Counted from the stretch's first letter, positions 10,923 through 20,637 are shown. The stretch: 64,000 nucleotides of DNA from Rhizophagus irregularis (GCF_026210795.1 NC_089436.1:744001-808000); one strand, 5' to 3'. Translations and numbers: made by a program. The notes: generated by a model from the letters alone, not told the origin.

Positions 10923-13868
10923 TTATTTTTTGTCTCCTCTATTCACATCAGGAACTATCGGGATAAAAACATTCTTCCCATCACAGGTAAAGGCTATATG
11001 TTCACGTGATTCATGGACATCATAATTGTAACGTTTCAGACATGTCCGGCTCAATCCAATTTCCCTATGCTTGTATCCATCTAAAACTGCAAGATCCTCA
11101 GTGATAGCATAATCAGGGGTAAGTTTGATTGACCTCCCTTTACCATGCCGAATGTCCTACCTGTTCCTGGAGCACCAGATATGTTGTATGTAATACTCTT
11201 GTCGATATTCAACCCTAATTCCTCAGCAGCTTCTCTCTGAATAAAAGACGCATTAGCACAAGTGTCTGCTAAACACTGAATTGCTATTCCATTAACCTCC
11301 CCATCCAGTGCTAAAAGATCTTTAGTATTCTCCAAACGAGCTATATCAATATCCATAGGATCGTATTCCCTAATATCCTCTTCTTGTTCCTCCTCAGCTA
11401 AGTCATCTGAAATCTCTATGACTTTTCTAGCAGATATCATCTCCTCCTGAAGAATCTCACGGAGTAATTTCCTAAAGTCTGCAGACCTTAACAGGCTTAA
11501 TAAGTCATTCTTAGTAACAGCTTTTGCAGGTGTAGACTTACTACCAGTAACTTTCACAGGAATCTTAACAGGGGTTGCTTTACTTTTCAAGGGTACACTA
11601 GAAGAGCTAACTGCTGTCTTATTTGGGGACGACTTAAGAAGTTTTGAGATACTCGAACCTACTTTTTTTTTGACCCAACACGAACCATATAGACATCACC
11701 ATCTTTTTCTCTCAATTCTACCTTTTCACCAAAACTCACAGTATCAATGTCCATAGCATCATCATTAAGATCAAGATTTCTCATTGCTCGGGCTAAATCC
11801 AGATCATCACGTCTATCTTTAGCCTTCTGAAGTTGATTTGTAAGTATTTTAGACGTCCCACGTTTATATCCCATAATAAGATCAATAGCATTTTGATGAT
11901 CATCCAAAGTCCACTCAGGAGCATCAGGGTCATCACCAACATCATGATCTACATAACCATCATCCCAATCAGGATCCTGAGGATCCTGAACAACACGTCT
12001 CTGTGGTTTTGGTCGAACAGGTTTAATCTGCTGTCTATAGACTGGTGGATTACGAACTGGCCGAGCCTGTAATTGTTTAAATTGCACCTGAAAATTCTTG
12101 GTAAGTTCGTCAGCTTGAGCCTTAAGTAACTTTTGTAATTGTTCTTGAGTAACCCCAGATGACTTTGATGTCAGTACGACAGGTTCCTGTTTTCCTAACG
12201 GAGGTTGAGTTACATCACTGTAATCTGCTTGAAGTCGTCGATTTCTATCTTGTAACCCCAAGCGCATTTCAGCCCTTCTCCGTTCTAAATTTCTCAGATG
12301 TTTAACCAAGTCATCAGGATTAAGATTACTAAACCTTTCTGCTTCAAAAATATTATCAGCCGAAAGACCTCTAAAGAACTGGTCGATAATAAGATCATCA
12401 GTTAGTTTTAGTAATTTACCAGCTCTCTTTACAGTTCTATAAAATGCATCAACTGGCTCATTTTCCTGATAAAGACTGTTAAAATGGATACGTTTCTTTT
12501 CATCTAAAATAGTTGGGAATTGTGTTCTAAGCCAATAAAGCGCCTGGTTAGGTTTAATACCTGGAAAAACTATAGAACGATTATTATTAGCAGCAACACC
12601 AGCATCTGCAGTAGCTGGAGCAGCTCTATCTGTCGGACGAGCACCAGCTCTTCCCCAAGCTTTATCTCCACCTATTAAATCATGGGTAGGAATAAATGCT
12701 GCTCTAATAGTTACTAATGCATTAGCTACATCTGTAGCATGAACATCTGCTTCAGACCCATTTACATAGGTACCTGCATTTGGTCCTCCTGCACCTTCTG
12801 GTATTACTAATGCTACAAAAGCAGCTAAATTAGCTCCACCTCTTGAAGTGATACCAGAAAGTTCCCAATTTTTTCCTGTAATTTTCGATCAAACCATTCA
12901 GCCGCTTCACCAGCCATGCAGCTTAAAAAGTATACCCAGTAGCTCTTTTCAAGACTCTGGTGGCCATCCAACAGCATATGGGTTAAGATTAATAGTATCA
13001 AGATAACCCATATAAAGCCTAACAAATGTATCAATATCATCAGTAGCTTTACCCTCAAAAATCGGCAATCCTATCGCAGTGGTAGCCATATCGTCTCTAG
13101 TGGATTGTTTAATATAGGTGGAGGAGGGTTCAATTGTCTAATTCGAAACCATTGTACCTGAATTCTAAGAGCAGCTATCTGTTGGAAAAGTCTATTCCTA
13201 AGTCTCCCTAATGTCTGAATCCCAAAACGCACCCTATTATTAGCATGTGCTAGCTGTACATTAACCTGTCCAAGTTGCGCATTAGCCAATACAAGTTGTC
13301 CTCCAGTCCGAGTAGCCCTCAGCCGCCAATGATTTAAAAGGATATTACCACGATTCACAGCATTTTGAGCCTCATTACGATCCCTTACTGCTTGAGTATA
13401 ATCTGCTTGTAATACATTACGTTCATGTCGTGCCTGATTACGTTCACCTATAGCCCGTCGACGAAGCTCTACCATAGTATCATAATCTCTTTGCAGGTTA
13501 TGGTTTTCTTCTATAAAATTATCATTGGCAGCACGTATAATAACTAATTGACGTTCTAAATTAGTAAACGTTTCATCAAATGCATTTATCTTACCTTGTG
13601 CAAAAACTAACAAATCTTTTGTAATACCAAGTTCTTCATGTTTTGCTTTACAGCGATACATTAATATATTAATAATATGTTTGATTTGATTATTTGCCTC
13701 CTGTATCTCTGAATCAACAGTTAAACGACCCCTGGTAGTCAATAAATTTGCATGAGCCTTTAGTATTCTAACTAATTCATCATCGTCTTTTTCATTGACC
13801 AAGTGTGCAGGAGGTGGTCCAGTAGGTTCTGAAGGAGTATAAACTGGAATTGGTGTTGATGTCGACAT
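10923..13868 (-). pseudogene. Retrotransposon-type Gag-aspartic protease gene captured by the Polinton
   Basis: On the minus strand the first frame (13868-13071, 265 aa) starts with a PSEPTGPPPAHL motif and continues as a long Q/N/R-rich coiled coil. A capsid-like part follows in other frames (about 13090-12310). It includes a GEAAEWFDRKL segment typical of Ty3-type and Rhizophagus Gag, then a region up to LRNLERRRAEMRLGLQ. A basic/acidic segment ends at 11659. The protease frame (from 11590) has CLADTCANASF, which matches the retropepsin active-site loop with the usual DTG changed to DTC. It continues after a frame change near 11148 with a REIGLSRTCLKRYNYDVHES segment and stops at 10923. Frame changes occur near 13085, 12955, 12875, 11665 and 11148. 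No reverse transcriptase, RNase H or LTR surrounds it. It lies 25 bp from the integrase end and 31 bp from the ATPase start. Confidence 0.85.
11659..11671 (-). promoter_or_regulatory. Possible -1 ribosomal frameshift site at the Gag/protease junction
   Basis: The Gag frame reads TCA AAA AAA AAG TAG on the minus strand. The protease frame is exactly the -1 frame, and A-AAA-AAG is a classical slippery heptamer with a stop directly after it. LTR retroelements commonly join gag and pro this way. The alternative is a simple length error in the 9-base A run, which is plausible given the other indels in this gene. Confidence 0.4.
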
Positions 13869-13899
13869 AGTATTTAAACTAAGTTAGAATAAAATTCAA
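13869..13899. promoter_or_regulatory. Short bidirectional promoter between Gag and ATPase
   Basis: Only 31 bp separate the ATG of the Gag gene (13868, minus) from the ATG of the packaging ATPase (13900, plus). The spacer is AT-rich (TATTTAAACTAAGTTAGAAT) and holds a TTTGAATTTTATT stretch on the minus strand, similar in style to the ATTGAA motifs upstream of other element genes. Transcription of both genes must start from this spacer or inside the neighbouring gene. Confidence 0.45.
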
Positions 13900-15123
13900 A
13901 TGGATCTTTATGTATACAATTTGGACGAGTACACGACCGACTCAAGACAAGGCAATGAGTTTGCTCCATCATGGCCCTTTCGATTAGCCATAGCAGGTAG
14001 CTCAGACTCAGGTAAGACAACTATGATCATTAATTTGTTAATGGGTGACAAGAAAGTAAAGGAGGATGGTAATCGGTATGTACTATGTGATGCAGTACTT
14101 TTAGTTGGCAGATATCTTGACGAGCCGAAGTGGGCAGTTGTACATGATTTTTTCGAAGAGGAGAAGATCCCATTCACTGCAGTAACCCATAGTGAGATTC
14201 CAGAGATTGACTCCTTCGACTCTACTCAAGCTACTGTGGTAATCTTCGAGGATCTGATGGATGCACCTAAAAAAATCCAGGATCTCATCACTGGTTACTT
14301 TACACATGGACGACACAAAAATATTTCATGTATTTATGTAGCTCAAAGATTCTTTGCCATTCCTAAGGCTATTCGAGAAAATGTTAACTACATCTCACTG
14401 CATGGAGGTCATGGGAGCCTTACAGATACTAAGAGAATCATTCGCCTATATACAGAAGAATCAGAGTCATTAGCACCAGTAATTGATAATCTTACTTTGC
14501 AACGTGAATTTGTAGTGTTTGATCTTAGACGGTCTAAAAGTGATCCACTGTCCATTCGAGTAAGATGGGATACTAGTCTCAGTTCGATCACAGAGCAATC
14601 TCAGTTCAATCCTAGTTCAATCTCAGTTCAATCTCAGTTTGATCCAAGTTTGAACCCAGTTCGATCTCAGTCTGAACCCAGTTCAATCACAGTTCGATCC
14701 AAGTTTAGTCCTTATGGTCAGAAAGCTGTATCTGAAGCAAAAAAAGGTGGACACTTGATTGAATTTGCTCGGGTATTTCCATCCCCTAAAGAGCGTCAAC
14801 ATTTACTTGTACCTGGTGTCTTAGCCAAGAATACAGATACCTGGATTAAATTTGTCTTTCGGGAAGCTTATGGACTTTCTGGTAAGACCCTAGGAGCTGA
14901 CTTTCAGGACTTCTTAGCAAAAGTACAGGGTAGGACTGCAAAGACTGAAACTCTGAAAACTGAGAATGTGAAGGAGTTATTCTCCCGATATGAAGCCCTG
15001 AAGTCTAGTCGCCCTCTGGATAATAAAAAAATAATAGAAGGAATTGAAGTCCTTCTACAGATCTTTTCTAAGAGCCACATGGACCGTCGAGCATTACAAG
15101 TAGGGATTAATAGTATCTTGTGA
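13900..15123 (+). CDS. FtsK/HerA-family (A32-like) genome-packaging ATPase
   Basis: This is an intact 407-residue frame. Walker A is IAGSSDSGKTT at residues 31-41, Walker B is ATVVIFEDL at 111-119, and a YVAQRFFAIPKAIRENVNYI segment at 147-166 matches the region after Walker B in Polinton and virophage packaging ATPases. Its role is ATP-driven translocation of the element's DNA into a capsid. Residues about 225-270 are a repeat of S-Q-F-(N/D)-P-S units, coded by a DNA minisatellite at about 14570-14710. A further domain of about 135 residues follows, ending KSHMDRRALQVGINSIL, so the protein is longer than a minimal A32-like ATPase (about 230-280 residues). It is divergent from the Gag gene. 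Retaining an intact packaging motor where no jelly-roll capsid gene is seen is notable. Confidence 0.92.
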   Translation: MDLYVYNLDEYTTDSRQGNEFAPSWPFRLAIAGSSDSGKTTMIINLLMGDKKVKEDGNRYVLCDAVLLVGRYLDEPKWAVVHDFFEEEKIPFTAVTHSEIPEIDSFDSTQATVVIFEDLMDAPKKIQDLITGYFTHGRHKNISCIYVAQRFFAIPKAIRENVNYISLHGGHGSLTDTKRIIRLYTEESESLAPVIDNLTLQREFVVFDLRRSKSDPLSIRVRWDTSLSSITEQSQFNPSSISVQSQFDPSLNPVRSQSEPSSITVRSKFSPYGQKAVSEAKKGGHLIEFARVFPSPKERQHLLVPGVLAKNTDTWIKFVFREAYGLSGKTLGADFQDFLAKVQGRTAKTETLKTENVKELFSRYEALKSSRPLDNKKIIEGIEVLLQIFSKSHMDRRALQVGINSIL

Positions 15124-15159
15124 GAATATCAAGTAATTCGTCTGCAGAAGCTCTAAGAA

Positions 15160-15664
15160 TCATAGCACTTTTTTACGGCCTTCAAAGTCAATCCTTAACA
15201 TCTTAGCCTTCAACCCTATTGCTCCTAAGGCACGAGAAGCAAAGTTCTTAGTCATTGAATTACTTATATGATTTACATAGTTCTCATAGAATGTATTGAA
15301 AGGCTTGTCGATACCATCTGGATATGTACCCCTTAGAAATTGATATAAGGCAATTTCTCCACTATCACAACCTATGGCTATAAGCTGTTCGAGAAGCCAC
15401 TTCCTAATATCTTCATATGGCTCTCCATCCATAATTTTCATATCCAGTCTTTGTGTAAACAATTGTGTAAAGTCCACATTACTTGCCTGACGAATGATCT
15501 GAACTAACTTATCCCTAGCAAGTCCCAAGGCTTAGAGGGTCATTCTCATCACTAATCTTCTTTATAATCTGTCTGTATAATACACTGGATAATCCTCTAT
15601 GTGCTGTTTTTGGAGTGATTACTCCACAGTTTTGGCACTGGTTTATTACGATTGATGTTGACAT
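15160..15664 (-). CDS. Unknown Polinton protein, about 168 residues (one frameshift)
   Basis: From an ATG at 15664 the frame starts MSTSIVINQCQNCGVITP, with one C-x2-C pair, and runs for about 45 codons to a TAG near 15530. A second frame continues LGLARDKLVQIIRQASNVDF and ends GRKKVL at 15160. A one-base change in the CTAAGCCTTGGG stretch would join them. The protein appears helical and charged. Its 3' end faces the ATPase end (37 bp). I do not recognise a family. Confidence 0.65.
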
Positions 15665-15709
15665 GGCTATCTTTCTTTATGTAAAAAAGAATTATTCAAA
15701 ATTAAGTAA

Positions 15710-16291
15710 CTATTCAGAGCAGTCCTTGCACAACTTGTCCGTTAAGTCACTTGGGCTTACAGGCATGAGACATTCCCTACACAACTCAATATTAAGCTCT
15801 GCAAGTCTCGGGGTATGGTCCTCCAAAGTTCGTGGACGACTGGAAGGACCGGAGGAAGGTGTTCCGTTAGTCGTATCTTGCTGTAAGATAAAATCATCAT
15901 ATTCATCTTGGTCAGCCTGAATAGCAGTCCTGATTTGTTGTATATCATTGAAAGTTAACCGCTGCCCATCAAGATTTTCCTCATTATAGCGTGTTTCATT
16001 GATGATTTCCTCTATAAGCGCCTCTTCTTCATAATGGACAAGGTAGTAATCCTCAACTACCTCATAGTCACTCTCAATCAGTCTATAATATGTTCTAGTA
16101 CCACGTCGAACATAACGTCCTGTATCTGTATTTAAATATACAGGTTGCTCTTCAGGTGGAGGTGCAGTTTGTCTACGGACAAGCCTTCCATCAATATAAT
16201 CATGGGATTCCATAACTATTCGATTAAAGGTATCTCCACCGATAATAATTGGACGTCCAGTTATAGGGTTAGCTATATAAGGGTAAGACAT
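15710..16291 (-). CDS. Unknown 193-residue protein with an NPxTGRxI motif and C-terminal zinc motif
   Basis: This is an open frame starting MSYPYIANPITGRPIIIGG. The NP-x-TGR-x-I..GG signature resembles the '2-cysteine adaptor' type motif in proteins of large DNA viruses, though the flanking cysteines of that domain are not present here. The middle is rich in E, Y and D. The C-terminus has CRECLMP...LCKDC, two C-x2-C pairs that could bind one zinc ion. Other proteins with this motif are often structural or adaptor proteins, so a virion role is possible but unproven. An AAATTGAAG motif lies about 40 bp upstream (16330-16338). Confidence 0.7.
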   Translation of the reverse strand: MSYPYIANPITGRPIIIGGDTFNRIVMESHDYIDGRLVRRQTAPPPEEQPVYLNTDTGRYVRRGTRTYYRLIESDYEVVEDYYLVHYEEEALIEEIINETRYNEENLDGQRLTFNDIQQIRTAIQADQDEYDDFILQQDTTNGTPSSGPSSRPRTLEDHTPRLAELNIELCRECLMPVSPSDLTDKLCKDCSE

Positions 16292-16356
16292 GTCTTTTTT
16301 CTGTACGTGTCTACATACCTAATAGTTTTCTTCAATTTACAATAACCAAGTGACAC

Positions 16357-16560
16357 GGTCATCAGTCCTTATCAAAAAATACAAGAATACCTGATGATAA
16401 GATTACATGGTCATCAGTCCTTATTAAAAAATGCAAGGATACCTGATGATAAGGTTACATGATCATCAATCCTTGTCGAAAAAATTCAAGGATACCTGAT
16501 GATAAGGTTACATGGTCATCAGTCCTTGTCAAGAAATATGAGGATACCCGATAAATAAGC
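16357..16560. repeat. Four tandem 52-bp units, each an imperfect hairpin
   Basis: Units start at 16357, 16409, 16461 and 16514. Each has GTCATCAGTCCTTGTC followed by a short A-rich loop and CAAGGATACCTGATGA, which pairs back to the first part. The array sits in the longest non-coding gap of the Polinton, between the 193-residue gene and the first F-box gene. It could be a transcription terminator cluster, a replication or packaging site, or a neutral satellite. The sequence cannot decide between these. Confidence 0.85.
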
Positions 16561-16642
16561 TACTCCTGTTGAGTCCATTCATTCCACTTCCAGTCCAGTC
16601 TCCAAGGATCGCCTCCCCATCTTTGTTCACTTAATGCATGCT

Positions 16643-16972
16643 CTATGGTTTCCCTCTGGGGTCCACGACCATCCCATTCCTAAGCATTTTCTCCATAATA
16701 TAAAGCTGATCCTCGGTGAGGCGGTCTATCCATCTTTTATAGAAGTCGTTTACATCTTCAAATGATATCCAGTCAATATTCCCTTTTTCAAACGGCTTTC
16801 CAAGAGCTTGGACATGCCCAATTGTAGTAGCATAATTTTTCCATCTCTTATATGCTTCTTGACGAACCTCCTGCCACCACACACTATCTACTTTACTCGC
16901 TGCAATAAGGTCAGTATCTGGGATCTTTGCAACAATGCGTTCGACTATTTCTACTGGTAATCGGTCCAACAT
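16643..16972 (-). CDS. F-box protein 1 of the Polinton
   Basis: This is a complete 109-residue frame. Residues 1-45 (MLDRLPVEIVERIVAKIPDT, then DLIAASKVDSVWWQEVRQEA) fit the F-box consensus: LP.E....I...I...DL......V...W. F-box proteins dock on Skp1 and bring substrates to the SCF ubiquitin ligase. No leucine-rich, WD or Kelch repeat follows, and the rest is charged helical sequence. An AATTGAAG motif lies about 30 bp upstream (17001-17008, minus orientation). Viral F-box proteins often redirect host ubiquitination, so a host-directed role is inferred. Confidence 0.75.
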   Translation of the reverse strand: MLDRLPVEIVERIVAKIPDTDLIAASKVDSVWWQEVRQEAYKRWKNYATTIGHVQALGKPFEKGNIDWISFEDVNDFYKRWIDRLTEDQLYIMEKMLRNGMVVDPRGKP

Positions 16973-17092
16973 GATGTTATGTTACTTATACTATAGCCAT
17001 CTTCAATTACTGTATGCCCATTACAAATGGATAAAAAATATAAACTAAATTCGTACGGGAGCCGCTTATGCAAGAAGTTCTGCTAAGGTTTT

Positions 17093-17536
17093 TCAGGCCT
17101 CGTTTTTAGTAATAGATCGCTTTGGGGGACCGGTTGATGAGTCCTTAGTCGCATTATAATACAATTCGAAGAGGGCCTCAAGTTTGTCTAAAAGAGCTTG
17201 TTTATTCTTGTATGATTCACGAATCTTTGCTATCTTAGCAGTATATGCTGCATTATCTGGGAAGAGTTTTCTGGCCACGAACTTCACATATGATACAGGA
17301 GAATTTGCCGTCTGGATTCGCTTGATATACTTCACATGATCCTGGACAAGGTAGCTGGTTTTGCTAAACCCAGATACTAATGCGACTACTATAGTGTCTT
17401 TTCAATGCACGGATAATGCGAGGACAGTTTCATCAGAGACAATGGTGAACTGATTGTGTGATGCATCATAAATAACTTTATCACTAATGCTGTCAGTGCT
17501 GTTAATAATGCTTGCTAATTCGGTATATGTTGACAT
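17093..17536 (-). CDS. Unknown Polinton protein, about 147 residues (disrupted)
   Basis: From the ATG at 17536 the frame reads MSTYTELASIINSTDSISDK and meets an in-frame TGA at 17402-17404. The same frame continues with SGFSKTSYLVQDHVKYIKRI to a stop at 17093. Between them another frame looks more protein-like (RIIRALKRHYSSRISIW), so a pair of compensating small indels is as likely as a single nonsense change. The C-terminal half is lysine-rich and helical. The promoter-like motif CTTCAAATT (minus: AATTTGAAG) is at 17578-17586. No family is recognised. Confidence 0.55.
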
Positions 17537-17649
17537 GATTCCTTATACTTTTTTGTACTTTGTAATAAATAGGAATCTTCAAATTGACTTTACATTCAAG
17601 CAAGAAAAAATATATATACCTACTGTAAATCCAACCGCATTCTTGGAAA

Positions 17650-19530
17650 TCATGTCCAGATAACCTTGTTTGCATTTTTCACATGGCAGTATCCTGCGGT
17701 TTCAAACTTGAGAGCTTTCAATGCTTTGGATGCATTTTCTGGACAAGTGATAAGTGTAGGACTACTCGGCTGTTCCTCTAGAATAAATCCATCTGTATGG
17801 ATGCGTCGTACTTTATCCTTATATGGTTCTAATAACTCTGAAGTCGTCTTCCGTCCATGTGCTAATAAGAATGGAGCGATCCTAGGATACTCACCCTTGA
17901 AGGGACTACCTGGGTTTGTGAACTGGAATCGCCACTGGTCAGATCCTACTGGTACGATGGAGTCAAGTGTGTGGCCTTCTGGAAACTTGAATGGATCTGT
18001 TTGATCTGTGGTGAGTATCTTGTAATTGCGTTTCCTCTGGCAGAGTGCTCCCCATAGTGTATTGAGAACTCTCTTTGCAACACGACCGGCCACGCCACCC
18101 TGGTTCTTTATATTGAAGAGAAAGTGGACATACTCACCAAATATTACAGTCCCAGGAATTCTTGCTTCTCTGTCATATATCAAGGCATTTGGCTTTCCAT
18201 CCTGGATTAACTGTATATCGAGTCCAAGTTTTTTTGCTCGTTGTAAGTCAATGAATGTATAGACTCCCCTCTTATTCTGTCGGAAGAGAATATCATTACC
18301 ACTTACCGCTTGCCTTGGGCGCTCCCGGAGCTAGCACGAAATAATCCATACAAGGCATAACCTCTATGGTCTACAAAGTCTTTGAGTATTTGAAACTTAC
18401 CTTGTCGGATTGGAAAGTTTGCATTTGATTGCTGAATACTTGGATACAAACTTGTCACGTCGTATTGCCTTCCATAGCCCTTCCATTCGTTGTCTGCCCA
18501 GATAAGACCTCCCATCATTGCATCACTTATCCACTCTGCTTCGACTGGGTCAAGAGGATCATTGGCTGGAACCCCTACACTAAACCGTTCAAAAAGCCAG
18601 AGTGCAGTTCTCTTGTACGACCAGTTGTGGTAAGATAAGTCAATTCCTAGACCCGAACTTCTTTGTAGCCTGTAGGAAGGAATCCCGCTCTTCATGGATC
18701 CTCTGGTATGTTTCCTCAAGTGTTTCATATATTCCAGTTTTACAATTCTTCTCGATAGGGATGAAGGAGTAACTATCAGAGTTCTTACCTTTCTGAAACT
18801 GTCCAACTGTAAGAGACTTAACTGTCTTACCATTGTATATTTTTACTACATTATTAACCCCATCTTCACGATAAACAAAGGGAGACTTTTGTTTTCTATC
18901 TAATTTGCTAGGGTGGAGTCTTCCGGGATTCAGTGCAAGAGAGTAGTGGCCTTCAGACAGGATAAGTGTTGCACGTCTGTCAGATTTGCTCTTAGAAATT
19001 CGAGTGGAATCCCCTACAATATTAAGTGCAAGGCTTCCTGCAAGTTGTTCAATCTTATCCATATATGAGACTGGAACTGGAGCATCACGATTGAGACCTA
19101 ATGCCTTTTTGATATACTCGGGCTTTTCGATTGACTTTGGCATTTTAGAGAATGTGCCGTAGATATATTTCAGGCATTCATACAGGCAATCATTTAGCTC
19201 CCCGTTGCAACCCCCTGCAACCGGTGGGGCATCTCTCACATAAATTATGAATCGTTCAAAATAATCAGGGTCTGCGTCATCCGGTAGTTGTGCTTCGTCG
19301 TAGTGGACTAAGAGTGAGAAGAGGCTGGCTGGTTGGTTTCCTGATGTCCATCCACCGGGTTTCCAGTTTTCATAGGGGAGCAGAATCTGAAATTTATGTG
19401 TCGGATACCGGGATTGGAGTCGCTGTCCAAATCTTGCTATTGCTCCTCTGGAAAATCTTGCGCCTGAATACTGTAATTCTTTGATATCCGGTCTTGTAGG
19501 TAAAGCACGGACAATCTCTGAATAAACCAT
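17650..19530 (-). CDS. B-family DNA polymerase (protein-primed type) with unusual N-terminal domain, frameshifted
   Basis: This is the replicase of the element. Three frames follow each other: 19530-18640, about 18690-18303 and about 18300-17650. Polymerase motif A is YDVTSLYPS, motif B is the KRVLNTLWGALCQRK segment and motif C is RRIHTDGFIL. Only about 60-100 residues separate the N-terminal domain from motif A, and I do not see exonuclease motifs. This would be short (about 620 residues) compared with typical Polinton polymerases (around 1000). Residues 105-200 of the first frame carry LNDCLYECLKYIYG and LILSEGHYSLAL, a Cys/His arrangement reminiscent of OTU-type cysteine proteases (tentative). 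Frame changes lie at about 18650 and about 18310. Confidence 0.88.
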
Positions 19531-19613
19531 TTGATGTATTTATGAATTGTGTTCAGTTGTAATATAGGTTTTTTATACAAAAAATATAAGATAACTAAGA
19601 AGTGCTTATCTTA

Positions 19614-20637
19614 TTAAAAGGAGTCAATCTTGCTGCATACACGATCAAGATCCTCTTCATCCCAGTCGTCGACAATTCCATTGGCGGCTTCCCATTCACG
19701 TTCCATATCAGTTTTTGGACATTCCTCGGGGATCTCTCGCGCTTTACCCTTATTCATCTTCATAGTTTCATAACCGGAGGTGGTAGGGATAATCTCGGCA
19801 TCATGATCCTCCTTATATGCTCTTATTAGATCTGCGAGTTCTTTACGGCTAGGTGTTTTAGGTAAGTACCCATTATATTCTATCCAGTCCTTGAAGCGGT
19901 CTACTACCTCCCTAAGGTAGTACTGGTACTCGTCCTCAATACGTGTTGTGGGACATTCCTCTACTTCAAATGCGAGTATTTCCCAGTCATAGTCGTCTGA
20001 CACGTCTTGGTACTTAGCCCATAAATCCTCACCCTGTATTGTAGAGATCATTGAAGACCTGGTCCTTTGAATTCTCGACCCATGGCTTATGATCCCATCG
20101 GTGCCTTTCATACCAAGCCCAGTGTGCTCGAGTACCTTCCTTTGGTTCAGGGTCCCAGTCAACTTCTAGTTCTGTGTCAGGTTCTGGGATAGGTTGCTTT
20201 TCAGGAGCCGGTTCTGGATCAGGCTTAGTAACAGATGCAGAAAATTCTGCGGGAGACTCGGGTTGTTGTTCAGGAGCTGGGTTCACAGTTGTAAAATCTG
20301 AGTCAGATAGCAAGTCATCTAAAACGTCGTAGTCATCATCAGCTTTAAATGCAGGTTCCTCAGCAGGCGGTTCATTTTCTTGATCAGGTTTCTCATCAGA
20401 TAGATAACAGTCCGAGAAGCTATCTATAGGTTCATCAGTATCTGACTCTATAGGAGCTGGAGATTCTTCAGGAATAGGATCCTCATTGATGACAGGTGCG
20501 GGTTTTACCTTCAAGGAATCGGGTTTGGGTGGTACTGGTGGTGAAGTCTTTTTGGGAACTACAAGTGCAGATTTCTCTTCAGTAGGCTTTTTCTTGACAG
20601 GGAGCGGGTTTTTCCTCAGCAGGTTTCTCTTGTACAT
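19614..20637 (-). CDS. Acidic, proline-rich C-terminal region of the helicase gene (out of frame)
   Basis: Two overlapping frames (20637-20029 and 20162-19614) follow the helicase. Near 20600 the helicase frame reads EEKPAP and a one-base change continues directly as VKKKPTEEKSALVVP. It is therefore most simply the tail of the helicase gene rather than a separate gene. The first part is rich in P, E, D and S with repeats of PEP and EEPA type. A tryptophan-rich motif (HWAWYERHRWDHKPW) follows. A second frame change near 20035 leads to a helical region (LREVVDRFKDWIEYNGYLPK) ending at 19614. The role is unknown. Acidic tails of this kind often bind proteins or mimic DNA. Confidence 0.6.

Noticed and set aside
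10923-13868. A full LTR retrotransposon inserted into the Polinton
   Set aside because: No LTRs, reverse transcriptase, RNase H or target duplication are seen. The neighbouring integrase is on the opposite strand and is of Polinton type.
13908-14591. Minus-strand frames of 60-89 residues
   Set aside because: Shadows of the intact packaging ATPase on the other strand.
15160-17536. A hidden capsid gene among the unknown Polinton proteins
   Set aside because: All three unknowns are under 200 residues, too short for a double-jelly-roll major capsid protein (about 450-650 residues). A minor structural role remains possible.
17666-19829. Plus-strand frames of 64-112 residues
   Set aside because: Antisense to the polymerase and helicase-tail genes, whose motifs are clear on the minus strand.
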